DNA of 44,700 bases, from positions 1-44,700 of the forward strand of contig DATFMP010000031.1 in the NCBI GenBank assembly GCA_035266845.1. The letters run 5' to 3'. Shown piece after piece: positions 1-7,438 of the stretch. The DNA is from DATFMP01 sp035266845. GTDB lineage: Bacteria; SAR324; JACQKK01. The notes below the pieces were generated by a model. The model worked only from the letters and a program-made list of their open reading frames with translations. It was not told the origin of the DNA and searched no databases. Within the stretch, counting starts at the first letter, position 1. Each line of letters opens with the position of its first letter. A program made the position numbers and the translations under genes.

Positions 1-505
1 GGAAGCGGCGGAAGGCCGCTTCCTCCTCGCGCAGATTGCGCGCCATGAACGTGTGCATGGGAAAGCCGTCGCGAGCCAGCGCGATGGCATCGCGGGTGAC
101 GTCCTCGAAGCGGAGCGAACCGAAGCGCCGCAGGGCCGTGATCCAGGCGTCCGGCGCGGCGGGCACCACGGTGCGCAGCACCCCGGGTGGAATCTCGCCG
201 CCGCAACGTTCGCGGAACAGGGACACGGACGCCAGCCGTGGCCAGCAGCCCAGCCCGGCGATACTCTGCGGCTGCTGCGCACCGGCCATGGACACAAGGA
301 TGGGTGCCACGCCACCGAAGTTCACCAGATCCGATTGCAGCACGGCCAGGCAGATGCCCGCCGCCACACCCGCGTCCACCGCATTGCCGCCCTGCTCCAG
401 GACGCGCAGGGCCGCCAGGGTGGCCGCGTGGTGGCCGGAGGCGACCATGGCCTGGGTGCCGCGCACGGTCGGCCGACGCGCCACGGTGGTTCGTTCGCTG
501 CCCAT
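1..505 (-). CDS. Gamma-glutamyltransferase family protein, N-terminal part (cut by window edge)
   Basis: The reading frame is open from an ATG at 505 to the window edge and gives 168 residues. The segment around residues 10-65, with motifs RGTQAMVASGHH, ALRVLEQGGNAVDA and VNFGGVAP, is the start of the large subunit of gamma-glutamyltransferase-like Ntn hydrolases, which cleave gamma-glutamyl amides or acylate acceptors. No signal peptide precedes it, so it looks cytoplasmic, as in the YwrD-like or cephalosporin-acylase-like branch rather than periplasmic GGT. The autoprocessing threonine lies in the missing C-terminal half, so activity cannot be judged. It is the last visible gene of a minus-strand series, 75 nt after rtcA. 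Confidence 0.85.
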   Translation of the reverse strand, partial: MGSERTTVARRPTVRGTQAMVASGHHAATLAALRVLEQGGNAVDAGVAAGICLAVLQSDLVNFGGVAPILVSMAGAQQPQSIAGLGCWPRLASVSLFRERCGGEIPPGVLRTVVPAAPDAWITALRRFGSLRFEDVTRDAIALARDGFPMHTFMARNLREEEAAFRRF

Positions 506-580
506 CGCTGCTCCTCCTCCCTTGGGGTCTGACCCGACGCTAGCAGGACGCCACCCACGACGCCACGAGGCAGGATCTCC

Positions 581-1618
581 TCAGCCCGGCTGCACGGTGA
601 CCCGCGTTCCGCCCGACGCCGCCGGCTCCGTTCCGATACGCACGGGCAAGAAGGCCTCGATCACGCGCGCATTGGTGAGCAGGTGCGGCGTGGCCCGCGG
701 CGTCAGGAAGGCGGAGGGCCCGGGCGCCAGGGCCAGCGGCAGCAGGAGCTGATCGGCCGCGTGCTCGTCCACGGGACAGTGCGTGGCAAGATGCGCGGCG
801 AAGGCCTGCGCAGCCTCGCGACCCACCACCTCGGCACGCTTGCCTCGCTCGCCCAGGCCCGTCACGCACACGAGGCAATCCGAACCCTCGGCCAGCAGGG
901 CGATGGCAGTGCCGGGCGAGCGCGCCTCCAAGGCACCGACGGCGATGGGGCAGGCGATGCCGGCGGCCTCCAGCACCTCCAGGGCGCCTGCGCGCTGGCG
1001 CTCGGCCACCTCCGCCCGCAGGCCGGCCTGCTGCGACCACCCCCGGCAGCGTGGCCGCTCACTGGGCTCGACCCAATGCACGGGACGGGGCCGGCTGCCG
1101 CCGTGCAGGTTCACGTGCAGTTCACCGCCGCCCGGTGGATAGAAGCCGGCGCGCTCCAGGCGCACGCTCAGCTCCAGCCCCAGCCGGCGCAGATTGGGCA
1201 CCCAGCAGTGGGCCAGGTACTCGAAGCTGGGAGACCACGGCACATGTGTGCCGCCGCCCAGCACGAGGGAGGAGGAGCCGTCCGCCAGGCACAGCGGCAG
1301 GTAGAGCGCGTGCAGCAGCAGCGATGTGGCCCCGGCCGTGCCGATCTCGAAGCGATAGCTGCCGGGCCGCACGGAGCCAGGCACGAATGCCAGCGCGGTG
1401 GTGCCCACGGCAGCTTCCGTGACGCGCCCCCCACAGATGGCCGCGGCGGCGCGCACACCCTCGGCATGCTGCCGAGCCAAGCCCGGCTGCCGCCGGTTGG
1501 CGCGGATGGAGTGGATGCGAAAGGGGCAACCCGTGACGATAGAGAGGGCCAGCGCGGTACGCAGCACCTGGCCCCCGCCTTCGCCCAGCGCGCCGTCGAT
1601 CTCCACCGCATCCGGCAT
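581..1618 (-). CDS. rtcA: RNA 3'-terminal phosphate cyclase
   Basis: This 345-residue protein matches RtcA, which uses ATP to convert an RNA 3'-phosphate to a 2',3'-cyclic phosphate through an adenylated-histidine intermediate. Visible signatures are DGALGEGGGQVLR (8-20), the family motif GFYPPGGGEL (158-167), DEHAADQLLLPLAL, and HLLTN, whose His312 sits where the family's catalytic histidine is expected, about 30 residues from the C-terminus. Length fits the family (about 340). GGGAGGT lies just upstream of the ATG. No RtcB ligase or sigma-54 regulator RtcR is adjacent, unlike the enterobacterial arrangement; instead it follows a crotonase gene by 32 nt. Confidence 0.93.
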   Translation of the reverse strand: MPDAVEIDGALGEGGGQVLRTALALSIVTGCPFRIHSIRANRRQPGLARQHAEGVRAAAAICGGRVTEAAVGTTALAFVPGSVRPGSYRFEIGTAGATSLLLHALYLPLCLADGSSSLVLGGGTHVPWSPSFEYLAHCWVPNLRRLGLELSVRLERAGFYPPGGGELHVNLHGGSRPRPVHWVEPSERPRCRGWSQQAGLRAEVAERQRAGALEVLEAAGIACPIAVGALEARSPGTAIALLAEGSDCLVCVTGLGERGKRAEVVGREAAQAFAAHLATHCPVDEHAADQLLLPLALAPGPSAFLTPRATPHLLTNARVIEAFLPVRIGTEPAASGGTRVTVQPG

Positions 1619-1650
1619 CGCACCTCCCTGCAGGGCCAGCCGCCGCCGCG

Positions 1651-2403
1651 CTACTTTCTACGTTGGGAGAACTTATCGGCGCCCTGGCGGAACTTCCCGC
1701 CCGTCACCAGCAGAGCGTTGAGCTGGGAAGCCATGGTGAGGGCGTCGTCCAGCGGCATGGCGCCGACGGCGCGGTGGGTCTCCTTGGTCAGCCGCACGGC
1801 CAGGGCGTCCAGCTCCACCAAGCGCCCGACGAAGTCCTTCGCCGCCTCGTCCAGGGCCTCCGCATCGGCCACGAGACGGTTGAGCAGTCCCATCGCGTGC
1901 AGCGTGCGGGCGGGCACGATGTCCTGGCTCAGTAGCAACTCCAGCGCCTGCCGCGGCCCGCAAAGCCGCGTAAGGATGGCCGTGTTCACCGCCGCGGGAA
2001 AGCCGGCGCGCATCTCCAGCGCTCCGAAGCGGGCGGTCTCGTCCGCCAACACGAAGTCGCAACCCATCGCCAGCGTGAAGCCCCCGGCTACGGCATAGCC
2101 CCGCACCACGGCCACGGAGGGCTTGGAGAGCCGGTGCAGGCCGCGGTAGATCGCACTGTAGGTCGCGCTGTCGTCCACGATGGCGCCCAGCTCGCTCTGG
2201 GCCGCGGTCTGGCCGAGGTCGCGCCCGGCGCAGAAGTGATCGCCCTCGCCTTTGAGCACGAGGCAGCGGCAGGCGCTGTCGGCCTCCGCGGCCGCGATGC
2301 CCTCGCCAAGGGCGCGGATCATCTCGACGGTCAGGGCATTGCGCTGGGCGGGCCGGGCCAGCCACAGCGTCGTCACCGCGCCCACCTGTTCCGTGCGGAT
2401 CAT
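1651..2403 (-). CDS. Enoyl-CoA hydratase/isomerase family protein
   Basis: A 250-residue crotonase-fold protein. It has the oxyanion-hole segments GEGDHFCAGRDL (52-63) and RGYAVAGGFTLAMGCDF (101-117). Of the two glutamates used by classical hydratases, the first position (rat Glu144) is Thr110 while the second (Glu164) is kept as Glu130. Single-glutamate crotonases are often isomerases, hydrolases or other acyl-CoA enzymes, so plain hydratase activity should not be assumed. The ATG at 2403 was chosen because the family sequence begins there; an in-frame ATG at 2451 would add 16 low-complexity residues. It lies between an LLM oxidoreductase (160 nt upstream) and rtcA (32 nt downstream). Confidence 0.85.
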   Translation of the reverse strand: MIRTEQVGAVTTLWLARPAQRNALTVEMIRALGEGIAAAEADSACRCLVLKGEGDHFCAGRDLGQTAAQSELGAIVDDSATYSAIYRGLHRLSKPSVAVVRGYAVAGGFTLAMGCDFVLADETARFGALEMRAGFPAAVNTAILTRLCGPRQALELLLSQDIVPARTLHAMGLLNRLVADAEALDEAAKDFVGRLVELDALAVRLTKETHRAVGAMPLDDALTMASQLNALLVTGGKFRQGADKFSQRRK

Positions 2404-2563
2404 GAACTTACCGTCCGAAGAAGGGGGAGACGAGGGGGACTGACGCCCCATCACCAGTGTATCGGAAGCGCGGTGATTTTGCGTGCGGGGCGCCGGGGGT
2501 GAGCGCACCGGACCCGCGGCCCCACACGACGCAGTGAGGCCGGAGGCGCGGCCCGGCACCCCC

Positions 2564-3565
2564 TCAAGGCTTGAAGTGCTTGGGCGCGAAGGTGAGGAAG
2601 GTGCGGTCAGTGTCCTCAACGGTCTGGCACAGCGGGATGATCGAGACGGTGTTCACCCCGGCGTCGTAGAAGGCGCGCACCTGTGCCTGGCACTCTGCCT
2701 CCGTGCCCACCATGCCCACTTCGCTCACCACCTGGTCCGTGATGGCCGCGGCGGTGGCCGCACGGTCCCCGCGGGCGAAGCCATCGGCGAAGGCCTTGGC
2801 CTCGGCCTCGAAGCCGCAGGCGGCGAAGTACTTGTTGTAGACCGGCGCGGCGAAGTAGCGCGCGATGAAGCTCCGCACGTCATTGAGGCCCGCCGCACGG
2901 TCGTCCGTCACGACGCCGTTGAAGCGGCACACGATGTCCAGATCCGCCAGCGAGCGGCCCGCGCGCCTGGCACCGGCGGCGATGTGCTCCAGCATGCCGG
3001 GCAGGGCCCGCAGAGGCACGAGGTTCAGGATCACGCCGTCGGCCACCTCGCCGGCCAGCTCCAGCATGTTCGGGCGCAGCGCGGCCAGGTAGATCGGCAC
3101 GGGCGTGGGGGGCAGGGGATTGAGCCGGAAGCCCTTCGAGCTCAGGGTCTGCCCCTGAAAATCCACCCGCTCGCCGGCCAGCATGGCCCGCAGCACCTGC
3201 ACCGTCTCCCGCACGCGCGTGAGTGGCTTCACGAACGGGATGCCGTTCCAGCTCTCCATCATCGCCTTGCTGGACGAGCCCAGCCCCAGCACGAAGCGGC
3301 CGGGCGCCAGGTGCGCTAGGGTCATGGCGCTGGCGGCCAGCACGGCGGGCGTGTGGGTGTAGACGGGCACGATGCTCGTGGCGACGGTGATACGGCTCGT
3401 GGTGGCGGCCACGGCGCCGGACAGCGTGAGGGCGTGCATCTTGCCATCGCCATCGGGTACCCACACGCTGTCGAAGCCCTGCTCCTCGGCCCAGCGTGCG
3501 CGGTCGCTTCCGGTCTGTTCCGCGCGGGAGAGCAGCCCCACGCCGATGCGTCTAGTTCGGGTCAT
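2564..3565 (-). CDS. LLM class flavin/F420-dependent oxidoreductase
   Basis: A 333-residue luciferase-like (TIM barrel) oxidoreductase of the kind that uses reduced FMN or coenzyme F420. Typical segments are IGVGLLSRAEQ at the N-terminus, RWAEEQGFDSVWVPDG, TSRITVATSIVPVYTHTP, LAHLAPGRFVLGLGSSS and the C-terminal GTEAECQAQV segment. The substrate is unknown. The start at 3565 is preferred over the upstream in-frame ATG at 3706, which would overlap the upstream deacetylase gene. It sits 46 nt after that gene and is probably co-transcribed. CofH is encoded about 26 kb away, so F420 may be available, but F420 versus FMN cannot be decided here. Confidence 0.87.
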   Translation of the reverse strand: MTRTRRIGVGLLSRAEQTGSDRARWAEEQGFDSVWVPDGDGKMHALTLSGAVAATTSRITVATSIVPVYTHTPAVLAASAMTLAHLAPGRFVLGLGSSSKAMMESWNGIPFVKPLTRVRETVQVLRAMLAGERVDFQGQTLSSKGFRLNPLPPTPVPIYLAALRPNMLELAGEVADGVILNLVPLRALPGMLEHIAAGARRAGRSLADLDIVCRFNGVVTDDRAAGLNDVRSFIARYFAAPVYNKYFAACGFEAEAKAFADGFARGDRAATAAAITDQVVSEVGMVGTEAECQAQVRAFYDAGVNTVSIIPLCQTVEDTDRTFLTFAPKHFKP

Positions 3566-3611
3566 TGGCAAACCTGCTGGTGAAACCGAAGATGGGTGAC
3601 GATGCGCCGGG

Positions 3612-4511
3612 CTAACGGCCCGGTGGCGGAAACTGCTCGCGCCAGACGTTGGCGATGTCGATGCGGCGGGCGAACCACACGCCGCCCTTGGCGCGGGCAT
3701 AGGCAATGAAGTCGTCCAGGGCTTTGGCGCGGCCCGGGCGGCCGATGATGCGCATGTGCAGACCCACGGACATCATGCGCGGCTTCTCGGCGCCTTCCTC
3801 CCACAACACGTCCAGGGAGTCCTGCATGTACTGGCGGAAGTCCTGGCCCGTGGCAAAGGCAGCGTTGGCCCAGTACTTCATGTCGTTGGTTTCCAACGTG
3901 TACGGCAGCACCAACCAGGGCTTGCCCGCGGCCTCCGTCCAGTAGGGCAGATCGTCCGCGTAGCTGTCGGAATCGTAGAGGAAGCCGCCCTCCTCGGCCA
4001 GCAGGCGCCGGGTGTGGTCGCTGGGGGCATAGCGCGAGTACCAGCCCACCGGGCGGTGACCCGTCGTGCGCTGCAGGGAGGCCACGGCCTTGGCGATTTC
4101 GTCACGCTCCTCCGCCTCGGACTTGTGGAAGGGCTCCTCCCAGCGGTAGCCGTGGCAGCACACCTCGTGTCCGTGCTCGGCAATGGCGCGGGCGGCCGCG
4201 GGGTTGCGCTCCAGGGCCACGGCACAGCAGTAGTAGGTGGCCGGGATGCCGTGGCGCGAGAAGGTGCGCAGGACGCGCCAGAAGCCCGCCCGTGCGCCAT
4301 ACTCGTAGGCGGACTCGTTGCCGTAGTCGCGCACGCCGGGGGGCAAGGTCTTCGGATACTCCTTGTAGGGTTCCTGCTCCGCATCGCCGAAGGCGAAGGA
4401 GTGCTCCGATCCCTCCTCGTAGTTCACCACCAGCGAGACGGCCACGCGGGCATCGCCCGGCCACTTCACCTTGGGCGGGTGCTCCCCGTAGCCCACGAAA
4501 TCGCGATCCAT
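3612..4511 (-). CDS. Polysaccharide deacetylase family protein, PuuE-like (metal-independent allantoinase type)
   Basis: A 299-residue NodB-fold protein close to PuuE, the allantoinase-type branch of the polysaccharide deacetylase family that opens cyclic amides. Diagnostic parts are RDFVGYG (3-9), VVNYEEGSE (28-36) and HEVCCHGYRWEE (115-126). In sugar deacetylases an Asp-Asp pair and two His residues bind metal; here the first motif is Asn30-Tyr31-Glu32, as in PuuE, which argues against a classical zinc deacetylase. GGAGGG precedes the ATG at 4511. It sits with nitronate monooxygenase and LLM genes. The true substrate could be allantoin or another cyclic ureide or imide. Confidence 0.85.
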   Translation of the reverse strand: MDRDFVGYGEHPPKVKWPGDARVAVSLVVNYEEGSEHSFAFGDAEQEPYKEYPKTLPPGVRDYGNESAYEYGARAGFWRVLRTFSRHGIPATYYCCAVALERNPAAARAIAEHGHEVCCHGYRWEEPFHKSEAEERDEIAKAVASLQRTTGHRPVGWYSRYAPSDHTRRLLAEEGGFLYDSDSYADDLPYWTEAAGKPWLVLPYTLETNDMKYWANAAFATGQDFRQYMQDSLDVLWEEGAEKPRMMSVGLHMRIIGRPGRAKALDDFIAYARAKGGVWFARRIDIANVWREQFPPPGR

Positions 4512-4565
4512 CGTCCACCCTCCGGTGACAGTGTTGCGTGCCGCAGCCCGCCTGCGGCCGCGGCC

Positions 4566-5546
4566 TCAGCCCTTGCGCACCAGGGCGGGCAGGCGCTGCG
4601 AGAGCAGTGCCTCCGCCTCGTCCACGATGCGCTGCACCACCTCGCCCGCAGGCGGCAGATCGCGGATCAGGCCGGCATCCTGCCCGATCAGCAGGTAGGC
4701 CTCCTGCACGTCGCCGGCCTTGCCAGCGGCCAGAATCTGCGCCGCCACGCGCGGCTGCTCGGCACGCAGGGCCCATTCGTGCCCGGCCCAGCGCGCCACC
4801 AGTGCGTTGCGCTGCGCGCGGGCCATGGCCCCGGGCCAGACCTGGGCCCGGGCAATGTCCGGGATCTCGGTGAGCACGGTGTCGTGTCCGTCGCTATCCA
4901 GCACGGCCTGCTTGAAGTTCGGGTGCAGGGGCGATTCCACCGTGGCCAGAAAGCGAGTGCCCAGCAGTGCCCCCTGGGCGCCCAGTGCCAGGGCCGCGGC
5001 CAACCCGCGCCCGTCGGCGATGCCGCCCGCCGCCATCACAGGCGTGGGCGCGACGGCGTCCACGATCATGGGCAGCAGGGCCATGGTGGCCATCCAGCCC
5101 ACGTGGCCTCCGCCCTCGGTGCCCTGGGCCACGATCACGTCCGCGCCGGCCTCCTTGGCGCGCAGGGCTTCGGGCACGGTGCCCGCCATGTACATCACCG
5201 TGCTGCCGGCGGTGTGAGCCCGATCGAACAGCGCCCGCAGGTCCTGGTCGGCACGGGCCCAGGCAAAGGAGAGCACGGGCGGACGGGCCTGCAGGGCCGC
5301 ATCAAAGGCCTCCTCGACCATGCGGAAGAGCAGGAAGTTGACGCCAAACGGTGCCTGAGTGACAGCGCCGATGGCGGCGATGTCCCGCGGAACCTGCTCG
5401 GTCGGGATGCTGGCCAGACCCAATGTACCCAGGCCGCCGGCATTGGAAACCGCCGCCACCAGCGGCACGGAGGTGCTGCCCGCCATGCCGCCCAGGGCAA
5501 GGGGGTGGCGGATGCCGAGCAGGTCGCAGACGGGTGTGTGGATCAT
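4566..5546 (-). CDS. Nitronate monooxygenase / 2-nitropropane dioxygenase family flavoprotein
   Basis: A 326-residue FMN TIM-barrel enzyme. The N-terminus reads CDLLGIRHPLALGGMAG, followed by SNAGGLGTLG. GADVIVAQGTEGGGHVG (134-150) carries the family histidine (His148) and phosphate-binding glycines, and ALGAQGALLGTRFLAT is the second phosphate-binding segment. Members oxidise alkyl nitronates or act as FMN-dependent quinone, acyl or enoyl reductases, so the specific reaction is open. It is 54 nt upstream of the PuuE-like gene in the transcription direction and 37 nt after the PilZ gene, which suggests one transcript. Confidence 0.9.
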   Translation of the reverse strand: MIHTPVCDLLGIRHPLALGGMAGSTSVPLVAAVSNAGGLGTLGLASIPTEQVPRDIAAIGAVTQAPFGVNFLLFRMVEEAFDAALQARPPVLSFAWARADQDLRALFDRAHTAGSTVMYMAGTVPEALRAKEAGADVIVAQGTEGGGHVGWMATMALLPMIVDAVAPTPVMAAGGIADGRGLAAALALGAQGALLGTRFLATVESPLHPNFKQAVLDSDGHDTVLTEIPDIARAQVWPGAMARAQRNALVARWAGHEWALRAEQPRVAAQILAAGKAGDVQEAYLLIGQDAGLIRDLPPAGEVVQRIVDEAEALLSQRLPALVRKG

Positions 5547-5583
5547 GGTTCGGTTGCGATGGGTGTCGAGGTCCAGCGCAGGC

Positions 5584-5997
5584 TCAAGTGGGCCGCGCCG
5601 CGCCCTCCAGGTCTTTGATGGTCACCAGCAGGCGCTTGCCCTGCTCTTCGTCCGCGAAGCGGCAGTGCAGCCGGTAGCGCGCAGGCAGGTGCCGCGCGGT
5701 GGACTGCTCCTGCCGACAGGCCAGCACTTCCACATCCGCGGTGGCCAAGTCGCCCAGGTGAATGGTCACCTTGCGGCCGGGCTCCACCGCCTCATCGGCA
5801 TAAAACGCCATGCCGGAGATGGAGATGTCGATGGCGAACACCCACGGGTCCAATTCGGTGGGCAGGTCGCCCGGCTTCACGCGAATGCGCGGGTGCCGGC
5901 GGCGTTCCTGACCAGCAGGCTCCTCCAGCAGATCGCCTGTGCGGCGGCTGTCTGCCAGGATGCGCTGATACTCGGCTTCCAGGCTGGGCTCAGCCAT
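5584..5997 (-). CDS. PilZ domain protein (predicted c-di-GMP receptor)
   Basis: A small soluble protein of 137 residues. A short helical N-terminus is followed by a PilZ domain with both c-di-GMP binding signatures: the arginine-rich RRRHPR (32-37) and D57-I-S59-I-S-G62. PilZ proteins bind cyclic di-GMP and change partner activity in motility, exopolysaccharide or transcription. With no extra domain it would act as a single-domain adaptor. A GGAGAG box lies about 6 nt before the ATG. An in-frame upstream ATG at 6051 would add 18 residues without support. Placement in a metabolic gene string gives no clue to its partner. Confidence 0.9.
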   Translation of the reverse strand: MAEPSLEAEYQRILADSRRTGDLLEEPAGQERRRHPRIRVKPGDLPTELDPWVFAIDISISGMAFYADEAVEPGRKVTIHLGDLATADVEVLACRQEQSTARHLPARYRLHCRFADEEQGKRLLVTIKDLEGAARPT

Positions 5998-6402
5998 CGT
6001 GCTCTCTCCCGGCTCCGCGGTGGGGCAGGCCGTCGGGGTCGCTCGTGGCAACCCCCGGCCATTCGTGTCCCTTGCATACCGCGAGCGGGCTGCCGGGGCA
6101 AATAGCCTTGCTGGCGCGCGGTGGCGGCAGAACAGTGCTGGCCCGGACCGCTACGCCACACGGTCACGGCCCAATTGGCTTCGTTTCGCAATTTCACTGC
6201 GCGAGGCGCCAAACCGCCACCACAGCGGGCTGGCGGCCATCAACCAGATTACCGCGCCGACCGCCCCGGCGCAGCGGGCCGATGCGGACAAATGCGCCCC
6301 GCGACCGGAGACGCTACTTGTGCTCCGGCACGCAGATTCCCCGCTGCACCTCGAATGGTCCGACAGCGGAGTGGGAAAATCCCACTTGGTGCCAAGCTGC
6401 GC
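5998..6402. other. Intergenic gap without a supported gene (405 nt)
   Basis: No frame in this stretch has recognisable protein character; the open frames on both strands are low-complexity Arg/Pro/Ala translations. Two adjacent small hairpins sit at its right end, just after the RraA-like gene (see separate entry). The middle part is less GC-rich than the neighbouring genes and may carry the PilZ promoter, but I could not identify convincing -35/-10 boxes. Confidence 0.5.
6370..6398 (-). terminator. Two adjacent hairpins downstream of the RraA-like gene (possible terminator)
   Basis: Just after the stop codon at 6403 (minus-strand reading) come CTTGG-CA-CCAAG and then the 17-nt inverted repeat AGTGGGATTTTCCCACT (7-bp arms, 3-nt loop, 6370-6386). 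There is no uridine tract after the stem, so intrinsic termination would be weak. A role in RNA 3'-end stability is equally possible. Confidence 0.35.
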
Positions 6403-7110
6403 CTAGTGGATTTCTTCGGCCTCGCCGATAGCGGCCTTGAGCTGGTCCACCGTAAAGCCCACGCTCTGGGCGGTCTTGATGATGACCGCCTCGCGGCGGC
6501 TGAGCAGGTCCACGGCCTTGGGAATCTCGCGCGCGGCCTCAGCGGGAATGACCACGGCGCCATGGCGGTCGGCGTGAATCAGGTCGCCCGAGCGCACCGT
6601 CATGCCGGCCACGTTGACGTCCACCCCGAAGTCCACCAAGTGCACCCAGCCGTGGGAGGGGCCCACGCAGCCCGCCAGCATCTGGAAGCCTTCCGCGGCC
6701 GCATCCAGATCGCGCACGGAGCCGTTGGTGATGCAGCCCAGGCAGCCCAGCGCCTTGTGGATGTTCGTTTGCACCTCGCCCCAATAGGCCCCGAAGCCCG
6801 GGGAGGGGTCGAGATCCTGCAGCACCATGATGCGCGGCCCTGGACCACCCACCACGTAGTCGAAGTAGGCGAAGCGCTGCGCCTTGGCCTCCGCGGCGGG
6901 CTTGGGGTTGGGGTGCATGGCACGGATGGTGCCCGTGCGCGCATAGCCCACGATCGGCTGCAGGCCCGGGTAGGCGCAGACCAGTGGCGTCGTCGTGAAG
7001 CCATAACCACGGCGCTGCGGCGTCACGATCTCCAGCGCATTGCAGATGGTGGGGGTGTCCCAGGCCCGCAGGGCCTGCAGCTCGGCGTCGCTCAGGGGGG
7101 CAGTGGTCAT
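6403..7110 (-). CDS. RraA-like / 4-hydroxy-4-methyl-2-oxoglutarate aldolase fold protein
   Basis: A 235-residue protein of the RraA/HMG-aldolase family (formerly annotated as demethylmenaquinone methyltransferase). The core reads WGEVQTNIHKALGCLG, then TNGSVRD with the metal/substrate residues Arg133 and Asp134, then a C-terminal block ending GDLIHADRHGAVVIP. Catabolic members cleave 4-carboxy-4-hydroxy-2-oxo acids to pyruvate and an oxoacid; RraA itself inhibits RNase E. The catabolic setting favours an aldolase or decarboxylase role. A GAGGAGAG box precedes the ATG at 7110. It is divergent from the CitE-type lyase gene, and the 328-nt spacer may hold shared regulatory signals. Confidence 0.87.
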   Translation of the reverse strand: MTTAPLSDAELQALRAWDTPTICNALEIVTPQRRGYGFTTTPLVCAYPGLQPIVGYARTGTIRAMHPNPKPAAEAKAQRFAYFDYVVGGPGPRIMVLQDLDPSPGFGAYWGEVQTNIHKALGCLGCITNGSVRDLDAAAEGFQMLAGCVGPSHGWVHLVDFGVDVNVAGMTVRSGDLIHADRHGAVVIPAEAAREIPKAVDLLSRREAVIIKTAQSVGFTVDQLKAAIGEAEEIH

Positions 7111-7150
7111 CGCTCGGCTCTCCTCTCGGCAGGCCGGGGGCCGGCCAGTG

Positions 7151-7179
7151 TTGCCAGTCAGGTGGCGGCTTCGTATAAG
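7151..7179 (+). promoter_or_regulatory. Sigma70-like promoter TTGCCA-N17-TATAAG
   Basis: TTGCCA at 7151-7156 and TATAAG at 7174-7179 are separated by exactly 17 nt and point toward the lyase gene at 7439. Both boxes differ from consensus at few positions. This is inferred by eye; the transcription start would be near 7186. Confidence 0.45.
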
Positions 7180-7298
7180 GGGGTGCGGTCGCTTGGTGCC
7201 GGGAGGTCGGCGCCAGATCGGCCTCCCCACGCGGCTGTGGCAGCGGGCCGTTGGGAGGTGCCGCCCGGTGTGGGCCTTCCAGCCGGGTCCGTCCGTAG

Positions 7299-7327
7299 AC
7301 ACCATGCGCACGCCCGGCTCATGGTGT
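7299..7327. promoter_or_regulatory. Inverted repeat ACACCATG-N13-CATGGTGT, candidate operator
   Basis: The two perfect 8-bp arms lie at 7299-7306 and 7320-7327, with arm centres 21 bp apart, about two helical turns. That geometry suits a dimeric transcription factor on one DNA face. It lies inside the divergent spacer, downstream of the predicted lyase promoter, where a bound repressor could block transcription; an RNA hairpin in the leader is the alternative. Confidence 0.4.
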
Positions 7328-7438
7328 AAGCCGCACGGCCGCTAAGTGCAAGCTGCCCCGCGCCTCACGGCGTGCCGGCCGTGCATTCCACCCGATCGCG
7401 ATCCGGCCCTCATCGGCCGGGCCAGCCAGGTAGACCCG

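Larger units (their letters stand above)
7111..7438. other. Divergent intergenic region between the RraA-like and CoA-ester lyase genes (328 nt)
   Basis: No protein frame is supported here. The region holds a good plus-strand sigma70-like promoter (7151-7179) and a spaced 8-bp inverted repeat (7299-7327). It must also contain the minus-strand promoter of the RraA-like gene, which I could not define. If the promoter is real, the lyase mRNA has a leader of about 250 nt. Confidence 0.6.

Noticed and set aside
3756..5618. Plus-strand frame of 620 codons
   Set aside because: It is antisense to the PuuE-like and nitronate monooxygenase genes, which have clear family motifs; the translation is rich in His, Arg and Gly without domains.
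6121..7329. Plus-strand frame of 402 codons covering the RraA-like gene and its flanks
   Set aside because: It is antisense to the RraA-like gene and its unique part (6121-6402) shows no domain or start site.
7346..7438. Upstream start for the CoA-ester lyase
   Set aside because: The 31 extra residues are Pro/Arg-rich and unlike the family; the ATG at 7439 begins where homologous lyases begin.
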